The position numbers were made by a program, and so were the translations under genes. 64,000 nt of DNA, taken from the NCBI RefSeq assembly GCF_000214595.1, contig NZ_AFIG01000001.1, positions 1,220,382-1,284,381 on the forward strand. The letters run 5' to 3'. This stretch comes from Methylophaga thalassica MP (GTDB lineage Bacteria > Pseudomonadota > Gammaproteobacteria > Nitrosococcales > Methylophagaceae). Below, in pieces: positions 36,345 through 45,333 of this stretch. Every line of letters starts with the position of its first letter. Positions within the stretch are counted from its first letter, which is position 1. The notes beneath the pieces were generated by a model. That model was not told the DNA's origin, searched no databases, and saw nothing but the letters and a program-made list of their open reading frames with translations.

Positions 36345-38321
36345 ATGACACAGCCAACACACTCAGATTTTCATCAACGCCTGGCATCTTATGATGATGA
36401 GATTATTAACAGCACCGAGCAAAAAAGCCTGGATAAAATGGCGTTATCACGCCGTGATGTTTTAAAAGGCAGTTTAAATGCCGCCGTTATAGGCTTTCTA
36501 GGACTGAGCATGGGTAGTCGTTTTGCCTTTGCCGGTGAAAATGCCATCCCCCCAGCCCCATATATTGGTTTTCAGCCTATTCAGCCACGTACCGATCCCT
36601 TATTTGATGAAGTCGTGGTCGCGGATGGCTATCAGGCAAAAGCCTTCTTCTCCTGGGGTGATCCGGTGGAAACAGGAGCAACAAAATGGAAAGCCGATGC
36701 CAGTAATACCTGGCAGGAACAGCTGAAACAGGCTGGTGATAACCATGATGGCATGCACTTTTTTGCCTTTCCCGACAACAATAATCGTGGCTTGATGGTG
36801 ATCAATCATGAATACATTAATCCCACCATCCATACCGATGGATTGATTTATGATGGCAATGGCAAACGTTTGCCCGACGATGTCAAAAAAGAACAAGCGG
36901 CTCACGGTGTCAGTGTCATTGAAGTGAAAAAAGACAGTCACGGTGAATGGCAACGCGTTTACCCCTCACTCTATAACCGCCGTATCTCAACATTAACACC
37001 GATGCAGGCCAGCGGTCCCTTAGCCGGTCATGACCTATTCAAAACAGTCGCTGATCCTGATGGCAATGAAATTATCGGCACCTTGAATAATTGCTCGAAT
37101 GGTTTCACTCCGTGGGGTACCTATCTGGCCTGTGAAGAAAATTGGCATAACTATTTCGTCAATCACGACAAAACAGATTACCAGTCTCGTGTCTCTCATC
37201 ACCGTTATGGCATTTCTAATGACAAAAACGACAATTATTATGGCTGGAGCACGATTGATGCGCGTTTTGATGCAACACCGGATGCTTCACTGCCCCATCA
37301 GGGTTACGTCAACGAGCCTAATCGTTTTGGTTGGGTCGTCGAAATTGATCCTTTTGATCCGCAAAGCAAACCCATTAAACGCACAGCCTTTGGTCGTTTC
37401 TGCCGCGAGTGTGTAGCACCTTCACTGGCAGATAATGGTCAGTTGGCGTTTTACTCTGGTGACGATACTCGTGGTGAATATGTCTATAAATTCGTACCGT
37501 CTCAACGCTTTGATAAAACCCAGATGCACAATAATAAAGACATATTGGATGAAGGCACATTGTATGTGGGGCGTTTTAACGATGATGGCACGGGTCGTTG
37601 GTTACCATTGGTACATGGTAATGAAGGGCTAACAGCAGAAAATGGTTTCCCCAGCCAGGCTGAAGTTTTAGTTAATGCTCGGGCTGCGGCTGATCTATTA
37701 GGTGCAACACCCATGGACCGTCCGGAATGGGCCACAGTGAATCCGCACAATTTGGATGTTTATGTGTCACTGACCAACAACAATAAACGCGGCAAAGAAT
37801 TTGCTGTTAATGCCGCCAACCCACGTCCTGATAATCGTCATGGTCAGATAATCAAAATCATGGAGGAGCAAGCCAATCCGGCAGCTACCTCATTCAACTG
37901 GTCATTATTCGTTATTGCAGGTGAGAAGCCAGACGCCACTGATGCTGAAGGTCACAAAGTAGCCGATCATTTAGTCGGTAATATTCAAGGAGATATTTTC
38001 TCCTCACCTGATGGTTTAGGCTTTGATCAGGATGGCCGTTTGTGGATTATGACTGACTATGATGACGACGATCCGTTCATGGCAAACATGGGCTGTAATC
38101 AGGTGTTATGTGCCAACCCGCAAACGCAGGAAATCAAACGCTTTTTAGTTGGACCGAGAGGCTGTGAACTGACCGGGATTACCTGGAGTCCTGATTACAA
38201 AGCGATGTGGGTTAATATCCAGCATCCAGGATTAAGCTACCCGGCTTCTGATGGTAAAACACGCCCACGCTCAACAACGGTGCTGATTACTAAAAATGAT
38301 GGTGGTGTTATCGGCAGCTAA
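36345..38321 (+). CDS. phoX: PhoX-type alkaline phosphatase (Tat-exported)
   Basis: A 658-residue enzyme of the PhoX (DUF839) family, which uses Ca and Fe to remove phosphate from organic esters. The Tat signal is LSRRDVLKGSLNAAVIGFLG at about residues 34-53. Mature-region family landmarks are INHEYINP, GTLNNCSNGFTPWGTYLACEENW, AFGRFCRECVAP, FYSGDDTRGEYVYKF and SSPDGLGFDQDGRLWIMTDYD. It is the last gene of the Pho-box operon, 16 bp after tonB. It complements the phytase by hydrolysing smaller phosphomonoesters in the periplasm. Confidence 0.95.
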   Translation: MTQPTHSDFHQRLASYDDEIINSTEQKSLDKMALSRRDVLKGSLNAAVIGFLGLSMGSRFAFAGENAIPPAPYIGFQPIQPRTDPLFDEVVVADGYQAKAFFSWGDPVETGATKWKADASNTWQEQLKQAGDNHDGMHFFAFPDNNNRGLMVINHEYINPTIHTDGLIYDGNGKRLPDDVKKEQAAHGVSVIEVKKDSHGEWQRVYPSLYNRRISTLTPMQASGPLAGHDLFKTVADPDGNEIIGTLNNCSNGFTPWGTYLACEENWHNYFVNHDKTDYQSRVSHHRYGISNDKNDNYYGWSTIDARFDATPDASLPHQGYVNEPNRFGWVVEIDPFDPQSKPIKRTAFGRFCRECVAPSLADNGQLAFYSGDDTRGEYVYKFVPSQRFDKTQMHNNKDILDEGTLYVGRFNDDGTGRWLPLVHGNEGLTAENGFPSQAEVLVNARAAADLLGATPMDRPEWATVNPHNLDVYVSLTNNNKRGKEFAVNAANPRPDNRHGQIIKIMEEQANPAATSFNWSLFVIAGEKPDATDAEGHKVADHLVGNIQGDIFSSPDGLGFDQDGRLWIMTDYDDDDPFMANMGCNQVLCANPQTQEIKRFLVGPRGCELTGITWSPDYKAMWVNIQHPGLSYPASDGKTRPRSTTVLITKNDGGVIGS

Positions 38322-38530
38322 ACGTCCATTTCTGGAACGTTGTGGATGTGACTGAGTCACTATAGATACACAGGTAAGTTACCCCGTGTTTATTACTGGG
38401 ATGACTAAAACGATAGCATTTAATTTACGTAGAAACACACATAAAGGCTGTAGTATTAGGCAAGTGGTTTCTCATCGTTCCGTCTATAGTATTTTCACCT
38501 CTAATTCTTTTATCTAAGGGAGTTACATCT

Positions 38531-39577
38531 ATGAAAACTGTTGGTTACGCAGCTCATTCCTCCGATACCCCGCTCGCCCCATATCACTTTGAACGTAGAG
38601 AATTACGCGATAATGATGTAGCAATGGAAATCCTCTATTGCGGTGTGTGTCACTCCGATTTACACGTTGCCAGAAATGATTGGGGTGGGTCTTCATACCC
38701 TGTTGTGCCAGGTCATGAAATAGTCGGCCGTGTGACTGCCGTTGGCAGCAATGTCAGCAAATATAACGTCGGTGATCATGTCGCTGTTGGCTGTATGGTC
38801 GATAGCTGTCAGGAATGTGATGAATGCCATAACGACCATGAACAATACTGTCGTAATACTTTTACACTGACATATGGTTCACCAGACCGTATTACTAATG
38901 ATATGACACAAGGTGGTTACTCCAAACACATCGTTGTTCGTGAAGAATTTGTATTACGCCTGCCAGAAAATCTGGATCTGGCTAAAGCCGCGCCATTATT
39001 ATGTGCAGGTATCACTACTTATTCACCTTTGAGAGAATGGAATGTCGGACCTGGTAGCCGTGTAGGTGTCGTTGGCATGGGCGGTTTAGGTCATATGGCC
39101 ATTAAACTCGCTGTTGGTTTAGGTGCTGATGTGACAGTCATCAGTACATCACCGAAAAAAGAAGCCGATGCGCAAGAACTGGGCGCTCATAACTTCTTGG
39201 TATCTAAAGATGAAGACGCAATGGCGGCTGCCGCTTCCAGTTTTGATCTGATTATCGATACCGTGCCAGTAAATCATGATCTTAATCCTTACATCCCACT
39301 ATTAGATAATGATGCCACTCTGGTTATGGTCGGTCAGATTGGTCCTATTGAAGGGCCAAACACAGCGCCGATGGTTTTCGGTCGCCGCCGCATTGCGGGC
39401 TCATTAATTGGTGGTATCAAAGAAACTCAGGAAATGCTGGATTTCTGTGGTCGAATGAACATTCTGCCTGAATGTGAAATGATCAAAATGGATGAAATTA
39501 ATACCGCCTTTGAGCGAATGGAACGTTCTGATGTGCGTTACCGTTTTGTCATCGATATGGCATCATTAACGGCCTAA
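38531..39577 (+). CDS. yahK: Zinc-dependent alcohol/aldehyde dehydrogenase (YahK/cinnamyl-alcohol dehydrogenase type)
   Basis: A 348-residue medium-chain dehydrogenase. Catalytic zinc ligands are in CGVCHSDLH and GHEIVGRV. The structural zinc site has four Cys in CQECDECHNDHEQYC. The Rossmann motif is GVVGMGGLGHMAIKLA, and the C-terminus ERMERSDVRYRFVID matches E. coli YahK closely. It likely reduces aldehydes with NADPH in the cytoplasm; the specificity is inferred from the subfamily. AAGGGAG precedes the ATG. A terminator follows, and a YqhC-like AraC gene is next, so aldehyde-responsive control is likely. Confidence 0.92.
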   Translation: MKTVGYAAHSSDTPLAPYHFERRELRDNDVAMEILYCGVCHSDLHVARNDWGGSSYPVVPGHEIVGRVTAVGSNVSKYNVGDHVAVGCMVDSCQECDECHNDHEQYCRNTFTLTYGSPDRITNDMTQGGYSKHIVVREEFVLRLPENLDLAKAAPLLCAGITTYSPLREWNVGPGSRVGVVGMGGLGHMAIKLAVGLGADVTVISTSPKKEADAQELGAHNFLVSKDEDAMAAAASSFDLIIDTVPVNHDLNPYIPLLDNDATLVMVGQIGPIEGPNTAPMVFGRRRIAGSLIGGIKETQEMLDFCGRMNILPECEMIKMDEINTAFERMERSDVRYRFVIDMASLTA

Positions 39578-39585
39578 TCCTATAC

Positions 39586-39613
39586 GGGCAGTCAGTTTCT
39601 GGCTGCCCTTTTC
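39586..39613 (+). terminator. Rho-independent terminator after the dehydrogenase
   Basis: A stem GGGCAGTCAG / CTGGCTGCCC (10 pairs, one G-T) with a TTT loop, followed by TTTT. It starts 8 bp after the dehydrogenase stop. Confidence 0.88.
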
Positions 39614-39631
39614 CTTGTTTAGATAGACCTG

Positions 39632-40516
39632 ATGAATACAAAACCTTTGGCTGAATTACTTAGCCGTTATGCTCCACACGATGGCTTGTTTGATTTACCT
39701 ATCGCAGGTGTCCGCGTTTTTCGTGTATCTAAAATTGACGAAGTCGCTGTTCGTGGTAATAGCCAGCCCGGTATCTGCATTATTGCTCAAGGCGCTAAAC
39801 GCGCCATTATCGGAAGTGATGTTTACGAGTATGACGATTCCAAAATGGCTGTTTATTCAACGGAGGTGCCGGTCTCAGCCAAGATTATTCAGGCCAGTGA
39901 AGATGAACCCTACTTGTGTTTGATTATCGATATGGATCAGCAAAAGCTGGCCGAAACGGCACTAAAGGTGTTTCCCTACGGTTTGCCTAAAACCGCACAC
40001 ACCAAACCGATTTTTATTGGTCAGGCTAATCCGCATATTATCGAAGCCGCTACCCGTTTAATTGGTTTATCAGCTCAAACAGAAGTATCAACCTTGCTGG
40101 TTCCGTTAGTGATGGAAGAAATTTATATCCGCCTGTTACAAAGTCATATCGGCAAACTGGTCGTGCAGATTGCGACTAGAGATTCCCATCTGCAAAAAGT
40201 CTCGGCTGCCATTTCCTGGTTGCAGGAAAACTTTACTGAACCGATGAAAGTCGATGAACTGGCTGAACGGGTCAATATGAGCATATCGTCATTCCATCAT
40301 CACTTTAAAGCAATAACGTCGAAGAGCCCGTTACAGTTTCAGAAAGAGTTACGTCTGTATGAGGCGAAACATCTGATGCTGTCAAAAATGATGGATGTCA
40401 GCACCGCTTGTATGCACGTAGGTTATTCCAGCGTGTCGCAATTCAGTCGGGAATATAGCCGCTTTTTTGGTCAACCTCCCAGCAAAGATATTCAACTTCA
40501 GTCAGTGGCTGTCTAA
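39632..40516 (+). CDS. AraC-family regulator of the YqhC type
   Basis: A 294-residue protein. The N-terminal AraC_N domain (about 10-190) has GICIIAQGAKRAIIG and YSTEVPVSAKI, typical of YqhC-like regulators. The C-terminal double HTH has MKVDELAERVNMSISSFHHHFK and DVSTACMHVGYSSVSQFSREYSRFFG. YqhC in E. coli senses aldehydes and activates an aldehyde reductase. The YahK-like gene next door fits the same logic (inference). It is convergent with cysB: only two bases separate the stops. Confidence 0.9.
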   Translation: MNTKPLAELLSRYAPHDGLFDLPIAGVRVFRVSKIDEVAVRGNSQPGICIIAQGAKRAIIGSDVYEYDDSKMAVYSTEVPVSAKIIQASEDEPYLCLIIDMDQQKLAETALKVFPYGLPKTAHTKPIFIGQANPHIIEAATRLIGLSAQTEVSTLLVPLVMEEIYIRLLQSHIGKLVVQIATRDSHLQKVSAAISWLQENFTEPMKVDELAERVNMSISSFHHHFKAITSKSPLQFQKELRLYEAKHLMLSKMMDVSTACMHVGYSSVSQFSREYSRFFGQPPSKDIQLQSVAV

Positions 40517-40518
40517 TC

Positions 40519-41448
40519 TCATGGTTCAGGGCTAATCTCCGCATTAATGACCTCTGCGGTGATATTTTCAGAACAAAGCTCAATAAAGTCATAGGCGTAT
40601 TGCCGCAAATAATGTCCACGTCGCAAACCAATTTTACTCCAGCTGGGCTCAAATAAATGATCTGCTGATAAGGCGATTAGCCCTGCATCACGCTGCTTGT
40701 CATAAGCGACAGACGCAATAATACCGATGCCCATACCCAGTTCCACATACGATTTTATAACGTCAGCATCCAATGCTGACATATCAATATTGGGTATTTC
40801 ACCCACATGCCTGAAGGCTTTATCGATGATGGCCCGTCCGGTAAAACCGTCATGGTAAGTCACAATTGGATAGGCATTAATTGATTTTAACGATAGCGGC
40901 TCGGTCTGTTCTGCGAGTACATGTCCTTTTGGCACAATCACGGTATGTGTCCATTGGTAGTATGGAAAGCTGGCTAACTCAGCAATATCACCTAGCGTCT
41001 CAGTAGCAATACCAATATCAGCCTCCCCATTAAGCAGCAGCTTGGCGATTTCTTCCGGACTACCCTGATGCAGCTTTAAATGCACTTTAGGATAACGTTG
41101 TTTAAACAGTGTAATGACGGGAGGCAAAATATAACGTGCCTGGGTGTGAGTGGTCGCAATCGTTAATTCGCCACTATCGTTGTCACGATAGTGATCAGCC
41201 AGGTTTTTAATATTGCCTGCGTCCAGTAGAATCCGCTCTGCAATTTTTATCAGCTCTTTACCTGGCTCAGTTAATCCCAGCAGGCGCTTGCCTTTGCGAA
41301 CAAATAGCTCTACCCCTAATTCATCTTCCAAATCTTTAATATGTTTTGATACACCTGATTGTGACGTAAAAAGGTGGTTTGCCGCTTCCGTGAGATTAAA
41401 ATCATGCTTCACTGTTTCACGCAAAATACGTAGTTGTTGAAAATTCAC
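40519..41448 (-). CDS. cysB: CysB-type LysR regulator of sulfur assimilation
   Basis: A 309-residue LysR protein. The HTH is FNLTEAANHLFTSQSGVSKHIKDLEDELG, a hallmark of CysB/Cbl. The inducer domain has TTHTQARYILPPVI and GMGIGIIASVAYD. It is the last gene of the sulfate-uptake operon (cysT-cysW-cysA-cysB), 12 bp after cysA. CysB activates sulfate and cysteine genes when N-acetylserine is present and sulfide is low. It could equally be a Cbl paralogue, but linkage to the transporter favours a cysB role. Confidence 0.93.
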   Translation of the reverse strand: MNFQQLRILRETVKHDFNLTEAANHLFTSQSGVSKHIKDLEDELGVELFVRKGKRLLGLTEPGKELIKIAERILLDAGNIKNLADHYRDNDSGELTIATTHTQARYILPPVITLFKQRYPKVHLKLHQGSPEEIAKLLLNGEADIGIATETLGDIAELASFPYYQWTHTVIVPKGHVLAEQTEPLSLKSINAYPIVTYHDGFTGRAIIDKAFRHVGEIPNIDMSALDADVIKSYVELGMGIGIIASVAYDKQRDAGLIALSADHLFEPSWSKIGLRRGHYLRQYAYDFIELCSENITAEVINAEISPEP

Positions 41449-41460
41449 TTATCTTTGTTC

Positions 41461-42531
41461 CTATTGTTGTTCACGTGGAAATAACTTTAATGCTGACGGC
41501 ACTAGTTTCACCTGCTGTCCCACCTGTAAAAGCTGTGTATCTAACTCATCTTGTGCTATCTGAACCTCATAATGCTGATCTGCCTGGCTATTTACGCCTT
41601 TTAGCTCGACCCGCGTTTCCAGACCAAAAGACAAAACACGGCTAACTCTAGCGCTGATGCCATCGGCATGATGTTCAGATTTAATGCTCACCTCATGTGG
41701 CCGGGCAAACGCAAATACCTCTCTAGGCTGTAGATATTCATTATCATGATGAGTCAGTTTCTCTGAGCCGACATAGATATGCTGTTTTTCAGCACGACCA
41801 TGAAATAAATTTACAGAACCAAGGAACCCATACACAAAGGGTGTTTGCGGTCGATTATAAACTGATGATGGCGAACCCACCTGCTCTACTTTGCCATGAT
41901 CCATCAATACAATCCGGTCAGCGACCTCTAGTGCTTCTTCCTGATCATGTGTCACAAAAATAGAGGTGATATGTAGTTCATCATGTAATCGTCTTAACCA
42001 GCGTCGAAGCTCTTTTCTGACTTTCGCATCCAATGCACCAAATGGCTCATCTAACAATAACACTCTGGGTTCTACGGCTAATGCTCTGGCCAACGCAATA
42101 CGCTGGCGTTGCCCACCAGAAAGTTGAGCGGGAAAACGATCAGCTAACCAATCTAACTGCACTAATTGTAATAAGTGGTGAACTTTGTCCTTAATCTGTT
42201 CTTCTGAAGGACGCTGTTGTTTTGGTTTCATACGTAAACCAAACGCCACATTGTCAAAAATCGTCATGTGTTTAAACAAAGCGTAATGTTGGAACACGAA
42301 ACCGACCTGACGTTCTCTGACATGTGCTGTTGATGCATTTTCGCCATCAAGAATAACGTCGCCACGATCGGCTTGTTCAAGACCAGCGATAATCCGTAAT
42401 AAAGTTGTTTTACCACAGCCTGATGGGCCTAATAGGGCCACCAATTCGCCACTATTAAAATCCAGAGAGATATCGTTCAGGGCGATAAAATCGCCAAATT
42501 TTTTATGTATATTTTTTACATTAATACTCAT
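41461..42531 (-). CDS. cysA: Sulfate/thiosulfate ABC transporter ATP-binding protein
   Basis: A 356-residue ATPase. Walker A is GPSGCGKTT, the Q-loop [11 protein letters not shown], the signature [15 protein letters not shown], Walker [15 protein letters not shown], and the switch His in [10 protein letters not shown]. The C-terminal regulatory part (about 240-356) carries the usual CysA extension. It powers the CysT/CysW permease for sulfate import. It sits 6 bp after cysW in the same operon. Confidence 0.96.
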   Translation of the reverse strand: MSINVKNIHKKFGDFIALNDISLDFNSGELVALLGPSGCGKTTLLRIIAGLEQADRGDVILDGENASTAHVRERQVGFVFQHYALFKHMTIFDNVAFGLRMKPKQQRPSEEQIKDKVHHLLQLVQLDWLADRFPAQLSGGQRQRIALARALAVEPRVLLLDEPFGALDAKVRKELRRWLRRLHDELHITSIFVTHDQEEALEVADRIVLMDHGKVEQVGSPSSVYNRPQTPFVYGFLGSVNLFHGRAEKQHIYVGSEKLTHHDNEYLQPREVFAFARPHEVSIKSEHHADGISARVSRVLSFGLETRVELKGVNSQADQHYEVQIAQDELDTQLLQVGQQVKLVPSALKLFPREQQ

Positions 42532-42537
42532 ATCTAA

Positions 42538-43392
42538 TCACCTGTTTGTATTATTGTTTTTATTTTCTATGTAAGTCTTAATAAACAAGGTTACTAATGC
42601 CAACAAAGCCAGCAAGGATGCAACAGCGAAGGCGGCAGCAAAGTTATATTCGTTATAGAGAATCTCAACATGGAGTGGCAGTGTGTTAGTCTCTCCACGA
42701 ATATGTCCTGAAACAACGGATACCGCACCAAACTCTCCCATTGCTCTGGCATTACTTAATATCACTCCGTACAACAAAGCCCATTTAATATTAGGTAAAG
42801 TCACATACCAAAATGTTTGCCAGCCCTTTGCTCCTAGGACGATAGATGCTTCTTCTTCCTCTTTTCCCTGTGCCTGCATGAATGGAATCAGCTCTCTTGC
42901 CACAAATGGAAATGTGACAAATACCGTGGCTAACACGATGCCGGGTAATGCAAAAATGACTTTTAGATTATGCTCCGTCAGCCATTCACCAAACCAACCA
43001 TGAATGCCAAATACCAACACTAAACTCAGGCCAATAATGACCGGTGAAATAGAAAATGGCAGATCAATAAACGTAATCAGTAATTGCTTACCTCTAAACT
43101 CAAATTTGGTAATAGCCCATGCCGCTGCCACTCCAAACACTAAATTTAATGGCACAGCGATCAATGCTGCTGTCAACGTTAATAAAATGGCTGATAATGC
43201 ATCGGTATCAGTCAAAGCCAACCAATACACATCTATGCCTTTACGCAAGGCTTCGGTAAATACGGCAATAAGAGGTAAAAGCAAAAACAAGCTAAAGAAG
43301 CTCAGTGCAATACTTAATAAAAGGTATTTCAACCATTTAGGTTCACTGGTTGTGACAGTTAATTCAAAACGTGTTGCTGTATATGTGGTCAT
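42538..43392 (-). CDS. cysW: Sulfate ABC transporter permease CysW
   Basis: A 284-residue inner-membrane protein with six TM segments and the BPD permease EAA loop reading [23 protein letters not shown]. Its N-terminus ([31 protein letters not shown]) and [13 protein letters not shown] are CysW-typical. The ATG abuts the cysT stop with no gap, so the two permease subunits are coupled. It pairs with CysT to form the sulfate channel. Confidence 0.95.
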   Translation of the reverse strand: MTTYTATRFELTVTTSEPKWLKYLLLSIALSFFSLFLLLPLIAVFTEALRKGIDVYWLALTDTDALSAILLTLTAALIAVPLNLVFGVAAAWAITKFEFRGKQLLITFIDLPFSISPVIIGLSLVLVFGIHGWFGEWLTEHNLKVIFALPGIVLATVFVTFPFVARELIPFMQAQGKEEEEASIVLGAKGWQTFWYVTLPNIKWALLYGVILSNARAMGEFGAVSVVSGHIRGETNTLPLHVEILYNEYNFAAAFAVASLLALLALVTLFIKTYIENKNNNTNR

Positions 43393-44232
43393 TTACGCAT
43401 TCCTTCCAGTTCGTTTTGCCGTCCATGATTGCAATAAGTTAATCACCAGCAATAAGATGAACGAAATCACTAACATCACGGATGCAATGGCTGTTGCTCC
43501 TTGATAATCGTATTGCTCGAGTTTGCTGATAATCATTAAGGGGGCAATTTCTGACACCATCGGGATATTTCCGGCAATAAAAATAACCGAACCGTACTCA
43601 CCTACCGCTCGAGCAAAAGCCAGTGCAAACCCCGTCAAAATCGCCGGGAATAAGACAGGTAAGACCACATAGCGAAATGTCTTCCAACGATTTGCCCCTA
43701 AACTGGCTGCAGCTTCTTCCAGTTCAAGATCCAGCTCTTCAAGCACTGGCTGTAATGTACGAACCACAAAAGGCAAACCAATAAAAACCAATGCCACTAA
43801 AATACCTAGTGGTGTAAAAGCGACTTTTATTCCAAACTGCCCTTCAATAATTTGCCCCAACCAGCCATTGGGTGCATACAAGGCTGTTAAAGCAATGCCT
43901 GCTACCGCTGTTGGTAAAGCAAAAGGTAAATCCACAAGCGCATCAACAATACGTTTACCTGTAAAGGAATAACGCACCAGGCACCAGGCGAGTAACACGC
44001 CAAAAACGACATTAATTAATGCAGCAACTAAAGAAGCAGCAAACGATAATTGATACGATGCTAATACACGTGGTGATGTGACCGCTTGCCAGTACTCAGT
44101 GATACTCAGTTGACTGGAAAATATAAAAACAGCACTGATAGGCAATAGCACGATCAGTGATAGATAAATAATGGTATAGCCCAGTGATAAACCAAAGCCC
44201 GGTAATACCGAAAACGATCGTAACGGCTTCAT
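43393..44232 (-). CDS. cysT: Sulfate ABC transporter permease CysT (CysU)
   Basis: A 279-residue permease with six TM segments, the EAA loop LELEEAAASLGANRWKTFRY, and AVGEYGSVIFIAGNIP near the C-terminus. GGGGA is 6 nt before the ATG. It is the first gene of the cysT-W-A-B operon. The matching binding-protein gene lies 1.1 kb upstream at 45334, separated by a guanidinium-exporter gene with its own terminator. This half of the sulfate locus must therefore have its own promoter in 44233-44387. That gap also holds an inverted repeat CCCTAAA / TTTAGGG near the start. Confidence 0.95.
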   Translation of the reverse strand: MKPLRSFSVLPGFGLSLGYTIIYLSLIVLLPISAVFIFSSQLSITEYWQAVTSPRVLASYQLSFAASLVAALINVVFGVLLAWCLVRYSFTGKRIVDALVDLPFALPTAVAGIALTALYAPNGWLGQIIEGQFGIKVAFTPLGILVALVFIGLPFVVRTLQPVLEELDLELEEAAASLGANRWKTFRYVVLPVLFPAILTGFALAFARAVGEYGSVIFIAGNIPMVSEIAPLMIISKLEQYDYQGATAIASVMLVISFILLLVINLLQSWTAKRTGRNA

Positions 44233-44387
44233 CTTTGTCCCCTAAATCATTGATGGACGTAGTTTAGGGATTAGGCGTAACAAACAGAACCAAGAAAAAA
44301 TGCGAAGCTTATGAAGAAAAGTGATATGTGTTCTTGGATAAGTTAAATTGATTTCTGTTTGAGCATTTTAACGATGAGTGTGTTGGC

Positions 44388-44423
44388 AAAAAAACGCTGG
44401 CTACGACGAAAATATAGCCAGCG
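44388..44423 (-). terminator. Rho-independent terminator after the SMR gene
   Basis: A 9-bp stem CGCTGGCTA / TAGCCAGCG with an 11-nt loop. On the minus strand it is followed by seven T. It lies 35 bp after the SMR stop and separates it from cysT. Confidence 0.9.
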
Positions 44424-44457
44424 AAATGATATTTTTGAGCACTACCTCAAAACATGG

Positions 44458-44775
44458 TTAACTTGTTGACCATTTTAGTCCTGCGATACCCGTGATAATA
44501 AGAACTAAACTGACAAGCTTGATAAGCGAAAAGGCTTCATTGAAAAACAGTGCACCAACAATCACGGTCCCTACCATACCAACGCCAACCCAGATAGCAT
44601 AAGCAGTGCCCATCGGTAATGAACGTAGAGCGATGCTTAGCATATAGAGACTGACAATCATCAATAAGAATGTAGTAATAGAGGCTGCGGGTTTAGTAAA
44701 ACCATCCGTATATTTGAGCCCTATCGCCCAACCTACTTCAAGTAACCCTGCAGTAATAAGAATTAACCAGTTCAT
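44458..44775 (-). CDS. gdx: Small multidrug resistance protein, guanidinium exporter (Gdx/SugE) type
   Basis: A 105-residue inner-membrane protein with four TM helices that works as an antiparallel dimer. The essential Glu is in GLLEVGWAIGLKYTDGF, and SLPMGTAYAIWVGVGMVGTV and ITGIAGLKW follow. These motifs fit the Gdx/SugE subtype rather than EmrE. Gdx exports guanidinium in exchange for protons. A guanidine-II riboswitch is found just upstream (44792-44834), which strongly supports this substrate. The gene is a self-contained unit placed between sulfate genes and is likely an insertion into that locus. Confidence 0.93.
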   Translation of the reverse strand: MNWLILITAGLLEVGWAIGLKYTDGFTKPAASITTFLLMIVSLYMLSIALRSLPMGTAYAIWVGVGMVGTVIVGALFFNEAFSLIKLVSLVLIITGIAGLKWSTS

Positions 44776-44791
44776 AACGACGCCTTATAAT

Positions 44792-44834
44792 GGGGTCGTC
44801 CCCGCTAGTTAAATGGTTTTCAAGGTCGTCCTCA
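44792..44834 (-). ncRNA. Guanidine-II (mini-ykkC) riboswitch
   Basis: On the minus strand there are two small hairpins, each with an ACGA loop: GAGG-ACGA-CCTT, and 18 nt later GGGG-ACGA-CCCC. This two-hairpin ACGR-loop layout is the definition of mini-ykkC, which binds guanidinium. The second hairpin lies about 10 nt before the AAGG ribosome site of the SMR gene, so translational control is expected. Confidence 0.88.
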
Positions 44835-44874
44835 GAAACGCGGTGAATATTAGCACGTCCCATGAAACGTGGAC

Positions 44875-45005
44875 AAAGTTAATGAGACTAAACTGAGAAA
44901 TGGCGGAAAGCACTCACAAGTGGACGACATAAATTTGAAGTAAAAAATTGAATGTACTTTTGTGAGTGCTTTCCATCGCGAACGGTTGAGTTTAGATAAA
45001 GTTAA
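44875..45005. repeat. Nested inverted-repeat element, MITE-like, flanked by 8-bp direct repeats
   Basis: A perfect 15-bp inverted repeat GGAAAGCACTCACAA (44905-44919) / TTGTGAGTGCTTTCC (44960-44974) is nested inside a 7-bp inverted repeat CTAAACT (44888-44894) / AGTTTAG (44989-44995). The whole is flanked by the direct repeat AAAGTTAA (44875-44882 and 44998-45005), as a target-site duplication would be. There is no ORF inside. It could be a short non-autonomous mobile element or just a structured intergenic RNA. Confidence 0.5.
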
Positions 45006-45097
45006 CCCAAGTCACAATATTGGATTGTCGGTATTATGAATTAACGCACAAAAATAAAATCATTATGAATTATCTATATGCCTTATTTATTGCCATT

Positions 45098-45322
45098 TTA
45101 GACCCGACTAAACTTCGCTAAAGCCACTTCAGTGGATTTAAACAAAGCGATAATGTCTTCTCCCGGTTTTAAGTCCAAGTCCTCCACAGAGGATGTGGTC
45201 ACAACGGATGTAATCACCCCAATACCAGTATCAATTTCGACTTCGCTAACAACGTCACCTTTTTTTATACGTTTAACTACGCCTTTAAACTGGTTACGCG
45301 TATTAATAGCTCTTATGGTCAT
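45098..45322 (-). CDS. Single-domain TOBE (molbindin-like) oxyanion-binding protein
   Basis: A 74-residue protein consisting of one TOBE/Mop domain: SARN-like start TIRAINTRNQFKGVVKRIKKGDVVSEVEIDTG, then ITSVVTTSSVEDLDLKPGEDIIALFKSTEVALAK. Stand-alone domains of this family form oligomers that store molybdate or tungstate in the cytoplasm. Here it follows the sulfate-binding-protein gene by 11 bp, so it may instead buffer sulfate or sense oxyanions. The domain is clear, the ligand is not. Confidence 0.88.
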   Translation of the reverse strand: MTIRAINTRNQFKGVVKRIKKGDVVSEVEIDTGIGVITSVVTTSSVEDLDLKPGEDIIALFKSTEVALAKFSRV

Positions 45323-45333
45323 GTTTCTACCCT

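Larger units (their letters stand above)
44776..45097. other. Gap between the TOBE gene and the SMR gene
   Basis: This 322-bp gap holds the guanidine-II riboswitch (44792-44834) and a nested inverted-repeat element (44875-45005). I see nothing definite in 45006-45097, apart from AT-rich sequence with two ATTATGAATTA copies. Confidence 0.6.

Noticed and set aside
38348-38360. GTGACTGAGTCAC palindrome before the dehydrogenase as the AraC operator
   Set aside because: Arms are only 5 bp and AraC proteins normally bind direct repeats; too weak to call.
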